From Hydractinia symbiolongicarpus (taxonomy: Eukaryota; Cnidaria; Hydrozoa; Anthoathecata; Hydractiniidae): a DNA stretch of 64,000 nt. The stretch spans positions 20,921,851 to 20,985,850 of the forward strand of contig NC_079877.1 in assembly GCF_029227915.1 (NCBI RefSeq), in the 5' to 3' direction. Positions 11,001 through 24,126 of the stretch are shown here, in pieces. Both the position numbers and the translations under genes were made by a program. The notes beneath the pieces were generated by a model, which saw nothing but the letters and a program-made list of their open reading frames with translations, was not told the DNA's origin and did no database searches. Each line of letters opens with the position of its first letter. Position 1 is the stretch's first letter.

Positions 11001-14000
11001 AGTCTCAATGGAGTAAAATGTGCCAAGTCGTTTTCCTTGGCGCCCTGTCCTTATATCACCTTCAACTACGCGCATAGCTTTCTAAAAGCTGTAACATGGC
11101 ATTTTACCGAATAATAAAGGCTTTACACTTAAATCACGTGGTTCCACAAGCCTGCCCATGGTACTATTGGTCTAGTCTTTTCATTCTCAATGGACTACAA
11201 CGTCCCAAGTCGTTCTCCTTAGAGCCATTGCGTTATATCTTCGTCAACTACGTGTATAGCCTTCTATAATCTGTAATATGACCTTTTGCGGCCTAATTAA
11301 AGCCTTACTCGTAAATTACGTGGCTCCACGTGTCCGCGCAAGATCCCTTTGGTGTAGTCCTTGCAGTCTCAAAGGAGTACCACGTCCCAAGTTCTTTTCC
11401 TTAGGGCGATGACCTAATATCACCTTCAGCTACGTGCATAGCCTTAAAAAGCTGTAATATGGCCTTTTGCCGCCCGATAAAGGCTTTACACGTAAATCAC
11501 GTAGTTCCACGAGCGTATGCATGGTATCATTGGTCTAGTCCGTTTAGTCTCAATGGACTAAAACGTGCCAAGTCTATTCCCTTGAATCCATGGCCTTATA
11601 TCACCGTCAACTACGTGCATAGCCTTCTAAAATCTGTAATATGGCCTTTTGCGGCCTAATTAAGGCCTTACTCGTAAATTACGTAGTTCCACGAGACTGC
11701 GCGTGGTATCATTGTTCTAGTCCTTTCAGTCTCAATGGAGTATAATATGCCAAGTCATTTTCCTTGGCAGCCTGTCCTTATATGACCTTCAACTACGCGC
11801 ATAGCCTTCTAAAAGCTGTAACATGGCCTTTTGCCGATAATAAAGGCTTTACACGTAAATCACGTAGTTCCACGAGCCTGCGCATGTTATCATTGGTCTA
11901 GCCCTTTCATTCTCAATGGACTGCAACGTGCCAAGTCGTTTTCTTTTGCTCCATGGCCTTATATCACACTCAACTACGCAAATAGCCTTCTAAAGGCTGT
12001 GATATGGCCTTTGGTCACATAATAAATGCCTTACACGTAAATCACGTGGTTCCACGAGCCTGCGCATGGTATCATTGGTTTAGTCCTTTCAGTCTCAATG
12101 GACTACAACGTCCCAAGTCGTTTTCCTTGGCGCCCTTTCCTTATATCACCTTCAACTACGCGCATAGCCTTCTAAAGGCCGTAATATGGCTTTTTGCGGC
12201 CTAATTAAGGCCTTACTCGTAAATTACGTGACTCCACATGTCCGCCCAAGATTCCATTGGTGTAGTCCTTACAATCTCAATGGACTACCACGTCCTTAGT
12301 TTTTTTCCTTGGGTCCATGACCTAATATCACCTTTAACTACGCGCAAGCCTTCTAAAAGCTGTAATATGGCCTGTTGTCGCCCAATAAAGGCCTTACACG
12401 TATATAACGTAGTTCCAGGAGCCTGTACATGGTATCATTGGTTTCGTCCTTTCAGTCTCAAGGGACTACAACGTCCCAAGTCGTTTTCCTTGGCGGCTTC
12501 TCCTTATATAACAGTCAACTACGTGCGTAGCCTTCTAAAGGCCGTAATATGGCTTTTTGCGGCATATTTAAAGCGTTACTCGTAAACTACGTGGCTCCAC
12601 GTGTCTGCGCAAGATCCCATTGGTGTAGTCCTTGCAGTCTCAATGGAGTACCACGTCCCAAGTTCTTTTCCTTGTGGCCATGACCTAATATCACCTTAAG
12701 CTAGGCGCATAGCCTTTAAAAGCTGTAATATGGCCTTTTGCAGCCCGATAAAGGTTTTACACGTAAATCACGTAGTTCCACGAGCGTATGCATGGTATCA
12801 TTGGTCTAGTCCTTTTAGTCTCAATGGACTAAAACGTCCCAAGTCAATTCCCTTGGATCCATGGCCTTATATCACCGTCAACTACGCGCATAGCCTTCTA
12901 AAAGCTGTAACATGGCCTTTTGCTGCCTAATAAAGGCGTTACACGTAAATCACGTAGCTCCACGAGCCTGCGCATGGTATCATTGGGCTAGCCCTTTCAG
13001 TTTTAATGGACTGCAATGTGCCAAGCCGTTTTTCTTTGCTCCATGGCCTTATATCACTGTCAACTACGCTCATAGCCTTCTAAAGGCTGTAATATGGCCT
13101 TTTGTCGCGCAGTAAAGGCCTTACATCTAAAAAACGTGGTTCCACGAGCCTGCGCATTGTATCATTGGATTAGTCCTTTCAGTGTCAATGGACTACAACG
13201 TCCCAAGTCATTTTCCTTGTAGCCATGGCCTTATATCACCGTCAAATACGCGCACGGATTTCTAAAATCTGTAATATGACCTTTTGCGGACGAGTTAAGG
13301 CCTTACTCCTAAAGTACGTGGCTCCACGTGTCTGTTAGAGTTGCCATTGGTCTAGTTCTTGTAGTCTCAATGCACTACAACGTTCCATGCTGTATTCCTT
13401 TGCGCCATGACCTAATATCACCTCCAACTACGCGCATAGACTTCTAAAACTGTTATATGGCCTTTTGCCGCCTAACAAAGGCCTTACACGTAAATCACGT
13501 GGTTCCACAAGCTTGCGTATGGTATTATTGATCCAGTCCTTTCAGTCTCAATGGACTACAATGTCCCAAGTCGTTTTCCTTGGCGCCCTGTCTTTATATC
13601 ACAGTCAACTACGTGCATAGCCTTCTAAAAGTCGTAATATGGCTTTTTGAGGCATAATTAAAGCCTTACTCGTAAACTACGTGGTTCCACGTGTCCGCGC
13701 AAGTTGCTACTGGTGTAGTACTTGCTGTTTCAATGGACTACAACGTCCTAAGTTCTTTTCCTTGGGGCCATCACCTAATATCACCTCAACTACGTGCATA
13801 GTCTTTTAAAGGCTGTAATGTGGCTTTTTGCCGCCTAATAAAGGCCTTACACGTACATCAAGTAGTTCCACGAGCCTGCTATGGTATCATTGGTCGAGTC
13901 CTTTCAGTTTCAATGGAGTACAATGTGCCAAGTCGTTTTCCTTGGCGCCTACTACTTATATCACCTTCAACTACGCGCATAGCCTTCTAAAATCTGTAAC

Positions 14001-15939
14001 ATGGCCTTTTGTCGCGCAATATAGGCCTTACACGTAAATCACGTGGTTCCACGAGCCTTCGCATGGTAGCATTGGTTTAGTCCTTTCAGTCTCATAAGAC
14101 TACAACGTCCCAATTCGTTTTCCTTGGCGCCCTCTCCTTATATCACAGTCAACTACGTGCATAGCCTTCTAAAAGCCGTAATATGGCTTTTTGCGGCCTA
14201 ATTAAGGCCTTACTCGTAAATTACGTGACTCCACATGTCCGCCCAAGATTCCATTGGTGTAGTCCTTGCAATCTCAATGGACTACCCCGTCCCTAGTTTT
14301 TTTCCTTGGGTCCATGACCTAATATCACCATTAACTACGCGCAAGTCTTCTAAAAGCTGTAATATGGCCTGTTGCCGCCCAATAAAGGCCTTACACGTAT
14401 ATCACGTAGTTCCAGGAGCCTGTACATGGTATCATTGGTTTCGTCCTTTCAGTCTCAATGGACTACAACGTCCCAAGTCTTTTTCCTTACCGGCCTCTCC
14501 TTATATCACAGTCAACAACGTGCGTAGCCTTCTAAAAGCCGTAATATGGTTTTTTGCGGCATAATTAAAGCCTTACTCGTAAACTACGTGGCTCCACGTG
14601 TCTGCGCAAAATCCCATTGGTGTAGTCCTGGCAGTCTCAATAGACTACCACGTCCCAAATTCTTTTCCTTGGAGCCATGGCCTTATATCACCGTCAACTA
14701 CGTGCATAACCTTCTAAAATCTGTAATATGGCTTTTTGCAGCCAAATTAAAGCCTTACTCGTAAATTGCGTAGTTCCACTAAGCTGCGCATGGTATCATT
14801 GGTCTAGTCCTTTCAGTCTCCATGGAGTACAATGTGACAAGTCATTTTCCTTAGCGGCTTCTCCTTATATCAAAGTCAACAACGTGCGTAGCCTTCTAAA
14901 AGCCGTAATATGGTTTTTTGCGGCATAATTAAAGCCTTACTCGTAAACTACGTGGTTCCACGTGTCCGCAGTAGTTGCCATTGGTGCCGTAGTCGCAGTC
15001 TCAATGGACTACCACGTCCCACGTTTTTTTCCTTGGGGCCATGACCTAATATCACCTTCAACTACGCGCATAGCCTTCTAAAAGCTGTAATATGGCCTGT
15101 TGCCGCCCAATAAAGGCCTTACACGTATATCACGTAGTTCCAGGAGCCTGTACATGGTATCATTGGTTTCGTCCTTTCAGTTTCAATGGACTACAACGTC
15201 CCAAGTCTTTTTCCTTAGCGCCCTCTCCTTATATCACAGTCAACAACGTGCGTAGCCTTCTAAAAGCCGTAATATGGTTTTTTGCGGCATAATTAAAGCC
15301 TTACTCGTAAACTACGTGGCTCCACGTGTCTGCTCAAAATCCCATTGGTGTAGTCCTGGCAGTCTCAATAGACTACCACGTCCCAAATTCTTTTCCTTGG
15401 AGCCATGGCCTTATATCACCGTCAACTACGTGCATAACCTTCTAAAATCTGTAATATGGCTTTCTGCGGCCAAATTAAGGCCTTACTCGTAAATTGCGTA
15501 GTTCCACTAGGCTGCGCATGGTATCATTGGTCTAGTCCTTTCAGTCTCCATGGAGTACAATGTGCCAAGTCGTTTTCCATGGCGCCCTGTCTTTATATCA
15601 CCTTCAACTACACGCATAGCCTTCTAAAGGCTGTAATATGGCCTTTTGTCGCGCAATAAAACCTTACACGTAAATCACGCGGTTCCACGAGCCTGCGCAT
15701 GGTATCATTGGTTTAGTCCTTTCAGTCTCAATGGACTACAACGTCCTAAGTTGTATTCCTTGGCGCCCTCTCCTTATATCACAGTCAACTACGTGCATAG
15801 CCTTCTAAAGGCCGTAATATGGCTTTTTGCGGCGTAATTAAGGCCTTACTCGTAAACTACGTGGTTCCACGTGTCCGCAGTAGTTGCCATTGGTGCCGTA
15901 GTCGCAGTCTCAATGGACTACCACGTCCCACGTTTTTTT
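8029..15939 (+). repeat. Higher-order repeat unit U2 (7911 bp, about 44 monomers)
   Basis: This is the second copy of U1, directly adjoining it. The join is inside the monomer that starts at 7908. Its first ~118 bp match the monomer at 15819, up to the T-run of CCCACGTTTTTTTCC. From CCTTTGCGCCC at 8029 it matches position 481. This is the signature of an unequal exchange between misaligned monomers. U2 keeps two monomers near 11996-12358, including one starting ATGGCCTTTGGTCACAT at 12004, that U1 lacks and that return in U4 at 41333. Confidence 0.9.
9544..9702 (+). repeat. Truncated monomer (159 bp), U2 copy
   Basis: This is the U2 counterpart of the short monomer at 1996, at the expected offset of 7548, with the same missing 23 bp. 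Confidence 0.85.
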
Positions 15940-17819
15940 CCTTGGGGCCATGACCTAATATCACCTTCAACTACGCGCATAGCCTTCTAAAAGCTGTAAT
16001 ATGGCCTGTTGCCGCCCAATAAAGGCCTTACACGTATATCACGTAGTTCCAGGAGCCTGTACATGGTATCATTAGTTTCTTCCTTTCAGTTTCAATGGAC
16101 TACAACGTCCCAAGTCTTTTTCCTTAGCGCCTCTCCTTATATCACAGTCAACTACGTGCGTAGCCTTCTAAAAGCCGTAATATGTTTTTTTGCGGCATAA
16201 TAAAAGCCTTACTCGTAAACTACGTGGCTCCACGTGTCTGCGCAAGATCCCATTGGTGTAGTACTGGCAGTCTCAATAGACTACCACGTCCCAAATTTTT
16301 TTCCTTGGAGCCATGGCCTTATATCACCGTCAACTACGTGCATAACCTTCTAAAATCTGTAATATGGCCTTTTGCGGTCAAATTAAGGCCTTACTCGTAA
16401 ATTGCGTAGTTCCACTAGGCTGCGCATGGTATCATTGGTCTAGTCCTTTCAGTCTCAATGGAGTAAAATGTGCCAAGTCGTTTTCCTTGGCGCCCTGTCC
16501 TTATATCACCTTCAACTACGCGCATAGCTTTCTAAAAGCTGTAACATGGCCTTTTACCGAATAATAAAGGCTTTACACTTAAATCACGTGGTTCCACAAG
16601 CCTGCCCATGGTACTATTGGTCTGGTCCTTTCATTCTCAATGGACTACAACATCCCAAGTCGTTCTCCTTGGAGCCATTGCGTTATATCTTAGTCAACTA
16701 CGTGTATAGCCTTCTATAATCCGTAATATGGCCTTTTGCGGCCTAATTAAAGCCTTACTCGTAAATTACGTGGCTCCACGTTTCCGCGCAAGATCCCTTT
16801 GGTGTAGTCCTTGCAGTCTCAAAGGAGTACCACGTCCCAAGTTCTTTTCCTTGGGGCGATGACCTAATATCACCTTCAGCTAGGCGCATAGCCCTTAAAA
16901 GCTGTAATATGGCCTTTTGCCGCCCGATAAAGGTTTTACACGTAAATCACGTAGTTCCACGAGCGTATGCATGGTATCACTGGTCTAGTCTGTTTAGTCT
17001 CAATGGACTAAAACGTCCCAAGTCTATTCCCTTGAAGCCATGGCTTTATATCACCGTCAACTACGTGCATAGCCTTCTAAAATCTGTAATATGGTTTTGT
17101 GCGGCCTAATTAATGCCTTACACGTATATCACGTAATTCCAGGAGCCTGTACATGGTATCATTGGTTTCGTCCTTTCAGTCTCAATGGACTACAACGTCC
17201 CAAGTCTTTTTCCTTACCGGCCTCTCCTTATATCACAGTCAACAACGTGCGTAGCCTTCTAAAAGCCGTAATATGGTTTTTTGCGGCATAATTAAAGCCT
17301 TACTCGTAAACTACGTGGCTCCACGTGTCTGCGCAAAATCCCATTGGTGTAGTCCTGGCAGTCTCAATAGACTACCACGTCCCAAATTCTTTTCCTTGGA
17401 GCCATAGCCTTATATCACCGTCAACTACGTGCATAACCTTCTAAAATCTGTAATATGGCTTTTTGCGGCCAAATTAAGGCCTTACTCGTAAACTGCGTAG
17501 TTCCACTAAGCTGGGCATGGTATCATTGGTCTATTCCTTTCAGTCTCCATGGAGTACAATGTGACAAGTCATTTTCCTTAGCGGCCTCTCCTTATATCAC
17601 AGTCAACAACGTGCGTAGCCTTCTAAAAGCCGTAATATGGTTTTTTGCGGCATAATTAAAGCCTTACTCGTAAACTACGTAGTTCCACGAGCCTGCGCAT
17701 GGTATCATTGGTCTAGTCCTTTCAGTCTCAATGGACTACAATGTCCTAAGTTGTATTCCTTGGGGCCTTCTCCTTATATCACAGTCAACTACGTGCATAG
17801 CCTTCTAAAGGCCGTAATA
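15820..17819 (+). repeat. 2000-bp (11-monomer) tandem duplication, copy 1
   Basis: Landmarks recur at an offset of exactly 2000: 16009 and 18009, 16182 and 18182, 16364 and 18364, 16909 and 18909, 17091 and 19091, 17637 and 19637. Differences are few, such as AAAATGTGCC (copy 1) against AAAATGGGCC (copy 2) near 16467/18467. The left limit is fuzzy because upstream monomers are similar. Confidence 0.85.
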
Positions 17820-19819
17820 TGGCTTTTTGCGGCGTAATTAAGGCCTTACTCGTAAACTACGTGGTTCCACGTGTCCGCAGTAGTTAGCATTGGTGCCGTA
17901 GTCGCAGTCTCAATGGACTACCACGTCCCACGTTTTTTTCCTTGGGGCCATGACCTAATATCACCTTCAACTACGCGCATAGCCTTCTAAAAGCTGTAAT
18001 ATGGCCTGTTGCCGCCCAATAAAGGCCTTACACGTATATCACGTAGTTCCAGGAGCCTGTACATGGTATCATTAGTTTCGTCCTTTCAGTTTCAATGGAC
18101 TACAACGTCCCAAGTCTTTTTCCTTAGCGCCTCTCCTTATATCACAGTCAACTACGTGCGTAGCCTTCTAAAAGCCGTAATATGTTTTTTTGCGGCATAA
18201 TAAAAGCCTTACTCGTAAACTACGTGGCTCCACGTGTCTGCGCAAGATCCCATTGGTGTAGTACTGGCAGTCTCAATAGACTACCACGTCCCAAATTTTT
18301 TTCCTTGGAGCCATGGCCTTATATCACCGTCAACTACGTGCATAACCTTCTAAAATCTGTAATATGGCCTTTTGCGGTCAAATTAAGGCCTTACTCGTAA
18401 ATTGCGTAGTTCCACTAGGCTGCGCATGGTATCATTGGTCTAGTCCTTTCAGTCTCAATGGAGTAAAATGGGCCAAGTCGTTTTCCTTGGTGCCCTGTCC
18501 TTATATCACCTTCAACTACGCGCATAGCTTTCTAAAAGCTGTAACATGGCCTTTTACCGAATAATAAAGGCTTTACACTTAAATCACGTGGTTCCACAAG
18601 CCTGCCCATGGTACTATTGGTCTAGTCCTTTCATTCTCAATGGACTACAACATCCCAAGTCGTTCTCCTTGGAGCCATTGCGTTATATCTTAGTCAACTA
18701 CGTGTATAGCCTTCTATAATCCGTAATATGGCCTTTTGCGGCCTAATTAAAGCCTTACTCGTAAATTACGTGGCTCCACGTTTCCGCGCAAGATCCCTTT
18801 GGTGTAGTCCTTGCAGTCTCAAAGGAGTACCACGTCCCAAGTTCTTTTCCTTGGGGCGATGACCTAATATCACCTTCAGCTAGGCGCATAGCCCTTAAAA
18901 GCTGTAATATGGCCTTTTGCCGCCCGATAAAGGTTTTACACGTAAATCACGTAGTTCCACGAGCGTATGCATGGTATCACTGGTCTAGTCTGTTTAGTCT
19001 CAATGGACTAAAACGTCCCAAGTCTATTCCCTTGAAGCCATGGCTTTATATCACCGTCAACTACGTGCATAGCCTTCTAAAATCTGTAATATGGTTTTGT
19101 GCGGCCTAATTAATGCCTTACACGTATATCACGTAATTCCAGGAGCCTGTACATGGTATCATTGGTTTCGTCCTTTCAGTCTCAATGGACTACAACGTCC
19201 CAAGTCTTTTTCCTTACCGGTCTCTCCTTATATCACAGTCAACAACGTGCGTAGCCTTCTAAAAGCCGTAATATGGTTTTTTGCGGCATAATTAAAGCCT
19301 TACTCGTAAACTACGTGGCTCCACGTGTCTGCGCAAAATCCCATTGGTGTAGTCCTGGCAGTCTCAATAGACTACCACATCCCAAATTCTTTTCCTTGGA
19401 GCCATGGCCTTATATCACCGTCAACTACGTGTATAACCTTCTAAAATCTGTAATATAGCTTTTTGCGGCCAAATTAAGGCCTTACTCGTAAACTGCGTAG
19501 TTCCACTAAGCTGGGCATGGTATCATTGGTCTAGTCCTTTCAGTCTCCATGGAGTACAATGTGACAAGTCATTTTCCTTAGCGGCCTCTCCTTATATCAC
19601 AGTCAACAACGTGCGTAGCCTTCTAAAAGCCGTAATATGGTTTTTTGCGGCATAATTAAAGCCTTACTCGTAAACTACGTAGTTCCACGAGCCTGCGCAT
19701 GGTATCATTGGTTTAGTCCTTTCAGTCTCAATGGACTACAACGTCCTAAGTTGTATTCCTTGGCGCTCTCTCCTTATATCACAGTCAACTACGTGCATAG
19801 CCTTCTAAAGGCCGTAATA
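17820..19819 (+). repeat. 2000-bp (11-monomer) tandem duplication, copy 2
   Basis: This is the second copy of the 11-monomer unit. Homology at this offset fades near 20120, where a base lost in CCTTAGCGCCTCTCC (copy 2, near 18125) is present as CCTTAGCGGCCTCTCC. A third, partial copy is at about 21639-22935. Confidence 0.85.
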
Positions 19820-20000
19820 TGGCTTTTTGCGGCGTAATTAAGGCCTTACTCGTAAACTACGTGGTTCCACGTGTCCGCAGTAGTTGCCATTGGTGCCGTA
19901 GTCGCAGTCTCAATGGAATACCACGTCCCACGTTTTTTTCCTTGGGGCCATAACCTAATATCACCTTCAACTACGCGCATAGCCTTCTAAAAGCTGTAAT
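19091..20000 (+). repeat. 910-bp (5-monomer) HOR, copy 1
   Basis: The five monomers with starts at 19091, 19273, 19455, 19637 and 19819 recur at +910. The order is beta, alpha, beta, beta, alpha. The monomer at 19455 begins ATAGC instead of ATGGC. This copy shares its sequence with the end of the 2000-bp unit, so the two repeat systems overlap. Confidence 0.75.
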
Positions 20001-20910
20001 ATGGTCTGTTGCCGCCCAATAAAGGCCTTACACGTATATCACGTAGTTCCAGGAGCCTGTACATGGTATCATTGGTTTCGTCCTTTCAGTTTCAATGGAC
20101 TACAACGTCCCAAGTCTTTTTCCTTAGCGGCCTCTCCTTATATCACAGTCAACAACGTGCGTAGCCTTCTAAAAGCCGTAATATGGTTTTTTGCGGCATA
20201 ATTAAAGCCTTACTCGTAAACTACGTGGCTCCACGTGTCTGCGCAAAATCCCATTGGTGTAGTCCTGGCAGTCTCAATAGACTACCACGTCCCAAATTCT
20301 TTTCCTTGGAGCCATGGCCTTATATCACCGTCAACTACGTGCATAACCTTCTAAAATCTGTAATATGGCTTTTTGCGGCCAAATTAAGGCCTTACTCGTA
20401 AACTGCGTAGTTCCACTAAGCTGGGCATGGTATCATTGGTCTAGTCCTTTCAGTCTCCATGGAGTACAATGTGACAAGTCATTTTCCTTAATGGCCTCTC
20501 CTTATATCACAGTCAACAACGTGCGTAGCCTTCTAAAAGCCGTAATATGGTTTTTTGCGGCATAATTAAAGCCTTACTCGTAAACTACGTAGTTCCACGA
20601 GCCTGCGCATGGTATCATTGGTTTAGTCCTTTCAGTCTCAATGGACTACAATGTCCTAAGTTGTATTCCTTGGGGCCTTCTCCTTATATCACAGTCAACT
20701 ACGTGCATAGCCTTCTAAAGGCCGTAATATGGCTTTTTGCGGCGTAATTAAGGCCTTACTCGTAAACTACGTGGTTCCACGTGTCCGCAGTAGTTGCCAT
20801 TGGTGCCGTAGTCGCAGTCTCAATGGACTACCACGTCCCACGTTTTTTTCCTTGGGGCCATGACCTAATATCACCTTCAACTACGCGCATAGCCTTCTAA
20901 AAGCTGTAAT
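20001..20910 (+). repeat. 910-bp (5-monomer) HOR, copy 2
   Basis: Matches at exactly +910 from copy 1 include 19273 and 20183, 19455 and 20365, and 19637 and 20547. The monomer at 20001 begins ATGGTCTGTTGCCG, a private change from ATGGCCTGTTGCCG. Confidence 0.82.
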
Positions 20911-21092
20911 ATGGCCTGTTGCCGCCCAATAAAGGCCTTACACGTATATCACGTAGTTCCAGGAGCCTGTACATGGTATCATTGGTTTCGTCCTTTCAGT
21001 CTCAATGGACTACAACGTCCCAAGTCTTTTTCCTTAGCGGCCTCTCCTTATATCACAGTCAACAACGTGCGTAGCCTTCTAAAAGCCGTAAT
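20911..21092 (+). repeat. Representative beta-type monomer (182 bp)
   Basis: This is one complete monomer of the more common class, which I call beta. Its diagnostic stretch is GAGCCTGYRCATGGTATCATTGG around monomer positions 52-75, followed by CCTTTCAGTCTCAATGGACT. It starts at ATGGC and ends at CGTAAT just before the next start. The frame from the ATG stays open for 66 codons and stops about 19 bp into the following monomer. Beta monomers often occur in runs, for example the starts at 905, 1087, 1269 and 1450. Confidence 0.9.
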
Positions 21093-21274
21093 ATGGTTTT
21101 TTGCGGCATAATTAAAGCCTTACTCGTAAACTACGTGGCTCCACGTGTCTGCGCAAAATCCCATTGGTGTAGTCCTGGCAGTCTCAATAGACTACCACGT
21201 CCCAAATTCTTTTCCTTGGAGCCATGGCCTTATATCACCGTCAACTACGTGCATAACCTTCTAAAATCTGTAAT
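21093..21274 (+). repeat. Representative alpha-type monomer (182 bp)
   Basis: This is one complete monomer of the second class, which I call alpha. In place of the beta stretch it carries CACGTGTCTGCGCAAAATCC and then CATTGGTGTAGTCCTGGCAG. The second half usually reads ACCACGTCCCAARTTCTTTTCC and GGRGCCATG. Alpha and beta agree in the first 45 and last 50 bp but differ through the middle. Alpha monomers are usually single, between one to four beta monomers; examples of starts are 724, 1632, 6635, 7363 and 21093. Confidence 0.88.
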
Positions 21275-21638
21275 ATGGCTTTTTGCGGCCAAATTAAGGC
21301 CTTACTCGTAAATTGCGTAGTTCCACTAGGATGCGCATGGTATCATTGGTCTAGTCCTTTCAGTCTCCATGGAGTACAATGTGCCAAGTCGTTTTCCATG
21401 GCGCCCTGTCTTTATATCACCTTCAACTACGCGCATAGCCTTCTAAAGGCTGTAATATGGCCTTTTGTCGCGCAATAAAACCTTACACGTAAATCACGCG
21501 GTTCCACGAGCCTGCGCATGGTATCATTGGTTTAGTCCTTTCAGTCTCAATGGACTACAACGTCCTAAGTTGTATTCCTTGGCGCCCTCTCCTTATATCA
21601 CAGTCAACTACGTGCATAGCCTTCTAAAGGCCGTAATA

Positions 21639-22935
21639 TGGCTTTTTGCGGCGTAATTAAGGCCTTACTCGTAAACTACGTGGTTCCACGTGTCCGCAGT
21701 AGTTGCCATTGGTGCCGTAGTCGCAGTCTCAATGGACTACCACGTCCCACGTTTTTTTCCTTGGGGCCATGACCTAATATCACCTTCAACTACGCGCATA
21801 GCCTTCTAAAAGCTGTAATATGGCCTGTTGCCGCCCAATAAAGGCCTTACACGTATATCACGTAGTTCCAGGAGCCTGTACATGGTATCATTAGTTTCGT
21901 CCTTTCAGTTTCAATGGACTACAACGTCCCAAGTCTTTTTCCTTAGCGCCTTTCCTTATATCACAGTCAACTACGTGCGTAGCCTTCTAAAAGCCGTAAT
22001 ATGTTTTTTTGCGGCATAATTAAAGCCTTACTCGTAAACTACGTGGCTCCACGTGTCTGCGCAAGATCCCATTGGTGTAGTACTGGCAGTCTCAATAGAC
22101 TACCACGTCCCAAATTTTTTTCCTTGGAGCCATGGCCTTATATCACCGTCAACTACGTGCATAACCTTCTAAAATCTGTAATATGGCCTTTTGCGGTCAA
22201 ATTAAGGCCTTACTCGTAAATTGCGTAGTTCCACTAGGCTGCGCATGGTATCATTGGTCTAGTCCTTTCAGTCTCAATGGAGTAAAATGTGCCAAGTCGT
22301 TTTCCTTGGCGCCCTGTCCTTATATCACCTTCAACTACGCGCATAGCTTTCTAAAAGCTGTAACATGGCCTTTTACCGAATAATAAAGGCTTTACACTTA
22401 AATCACGTGGTTCCACAAGCCTGCCCATGGTACTATTGGTCTAGTCCTTTCATTCTCAATGGACTACAACGTCCCAAGTCGTTCTCCTTGGAGCCATTGC
22501 GTTATATCTTAGTCAACTACGTGTATAGCCTTCTATAATCCGTAATATGGCCTTTTGCGGCCTAATTAAAGCCTTACTCGTAAATTACGTGGCTCCACGT
22601 GTCCGCGCAAGATCCCTTTGGTGTAGTCCTTGCAGTCTCAAAGGAGTACCACGTCCCAAGTTCTTTTCCTTGGGGCGATGACCTAATATCACCTTCAGCT
22701 AGGCGCATAGCCTTTAAAAGCTGTAATATGGCCTTTTGCCGCCCGATAAAGGTTTTACACGTAAATCACGTAGTTCCACAAGCGTATGCATGGTATCACT
22801 GGTCTAGTCTGTTTAGTCTCAATGGACTAAAACGTCCCAAGTCTATTCCCTTGAAGCCATGGCTTTATATCACCGTCAACTACGTGCATAGCCTTCTAAA
22901 ATCTGTAATATGGTTTTGTGCGGCCTAATTAATGC
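21639..22935 (+). repeat. Third, partial copy of the 2000-bp unit
   Basis: Positions 21828, 22001 and 22183 match 18009, 18182 and 18364 at offset 3819, and the following monomers continue the match. At about 22930 the sequence AATTAATGCCTTACTCG departs from AATTAATGCCTTACACG at 19110, and the array switches to other beta monomers. Confidence 0.75.
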
Positions 22936-23279
22936 CTTACTCGTAAATTACGTAGTTCTACGAGGCTGCGCATGGTATCATTGTTCTAGTCCTTTCAGTC
23001 TCAATGGAGTACAATGTGTCAAGTCATTTTCCTTGGCAGCCTGTCCTTATATCACCTTCAACTACGCGCATAGCCTTCTAAAAGCTGTAACATGGCCTTT
23101 TGCCGATAATAAAGGCTTTACACGTAAATCACGTAGTTCCACGAGCCTGCGCATGTTATCATTGGTCTAGCCCTTTCATTCTCAATGGACTGCAACGTGC
23201 CAAGTCGTTTTCTTTTGCTCCATGGCTTTATATCACACTTAACTACGCAAATAGCCTTTTAAAATCTGTAATATGGCTT

Positions 23280-23816
23280 TTTGAGGCATAATTAAGGCCT
23301 TACTCGTAAACTACGTGGTTCCACGTGTCCGCGCAAGTTGCTACTGGTGTAGTACTTGCTGTTTCAATGGACTACAACGTCCTAAGTTCTTTTCCTTGGG
23401 ACCATCACCTAATATCACCTTAACTACGTGCATAGTCTTTTAAAGGCTGTAATGTGGCTTTTTGCCGCCTAATAAAGGCCTTACACGTACATCAAGTAGT
23501 TCCACGAGCCTGCTATGGTATCATTGGTCGAGTCCTTTCAGTTTCAATGGAGTACAATGTGCCAAGTCGTTTTCCTTGGCGCCTTCTCCTTATATCACCT
23601 TCAACTACGTGCATAGCCTTCTAAAATCTGTAACATGGCCTTTTGTCGCGCAATATAGGCCTTACACGTAAATCACGTGGTTCCACGAGCCTTCGCATGG
23701 TAGCATTGGTTTAGTCCTTTCAGTCTCTTAAGACTACAACGTCCCAATTCGTTTTCCTTGGCGCCCTCTCCTTATATCACAGTCAACTACGTGCATAGCC
23801 TTCTAAAAGCCGTAAT
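23280..23816 (+). repeat. Recurring three-monomer cassette (one of nine copies)
   Basis: This cassette is an alpha monomer with GCAAGTTGCTACTGGTGTAG, a beta monomer starting GTGGCTTTTTGCCGCC with CGTACATCAAGTAGTTCC and the shortened GAGCCTGCTATGG, and a beta monomer with CGCAATATAGGCC. It occurs around 5728, 13639, 23280, 32305, 41886, 44611, 48062, 54368 and 58312. Several of its monomers are 181 bp. It appears in every large unit, always with the three monomers in the same order except in U3, which is the same apart from point changes. Confidence 0.8.
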
Positions 23817-24126
23817 ATGGCTTTTTGCGGCCTAATTAAGGCCTTACTCGTAAATTACGTGGCTCCAGGAGTCTGCGCATGGTATCGTTGGTTTTGTCTT
23901 TTCACTCTCAATGGACTACAATGTCCCAAGTCGTTTTCCTTGGCGCCCTCTCCTTATACCACAGTCAACTACGTGCATAGCCTTCTAAAAGCCGTAATAT
24001 GGCTTTTTGCGGCATAATTAAGGCGTTACTCGCAAACTACGTGGTTCCACGAGGCTGCACATGGCATCATTGGCCTAGCCTCTTCATTCTTAATGGAGTA
24101 CAATGTGCCAAGTCGATTTCCTTGGC

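Larger units (their letters stand above)
20911..21820 (+). repeat. 910-bp (5-monomer) HOR, copy 3
   Basis: Matches at +910 from copy 2 include 20001 and 20911, 20183 and 21093, and 20365 and 21275. The fourth monomer has GCGCAATAAAACC, with one base missing, so copy 3 is a mosaic with the unit seen at 15646. The pattern fades into the third 2000-bp copy after 21821. Confidence 0.8.
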
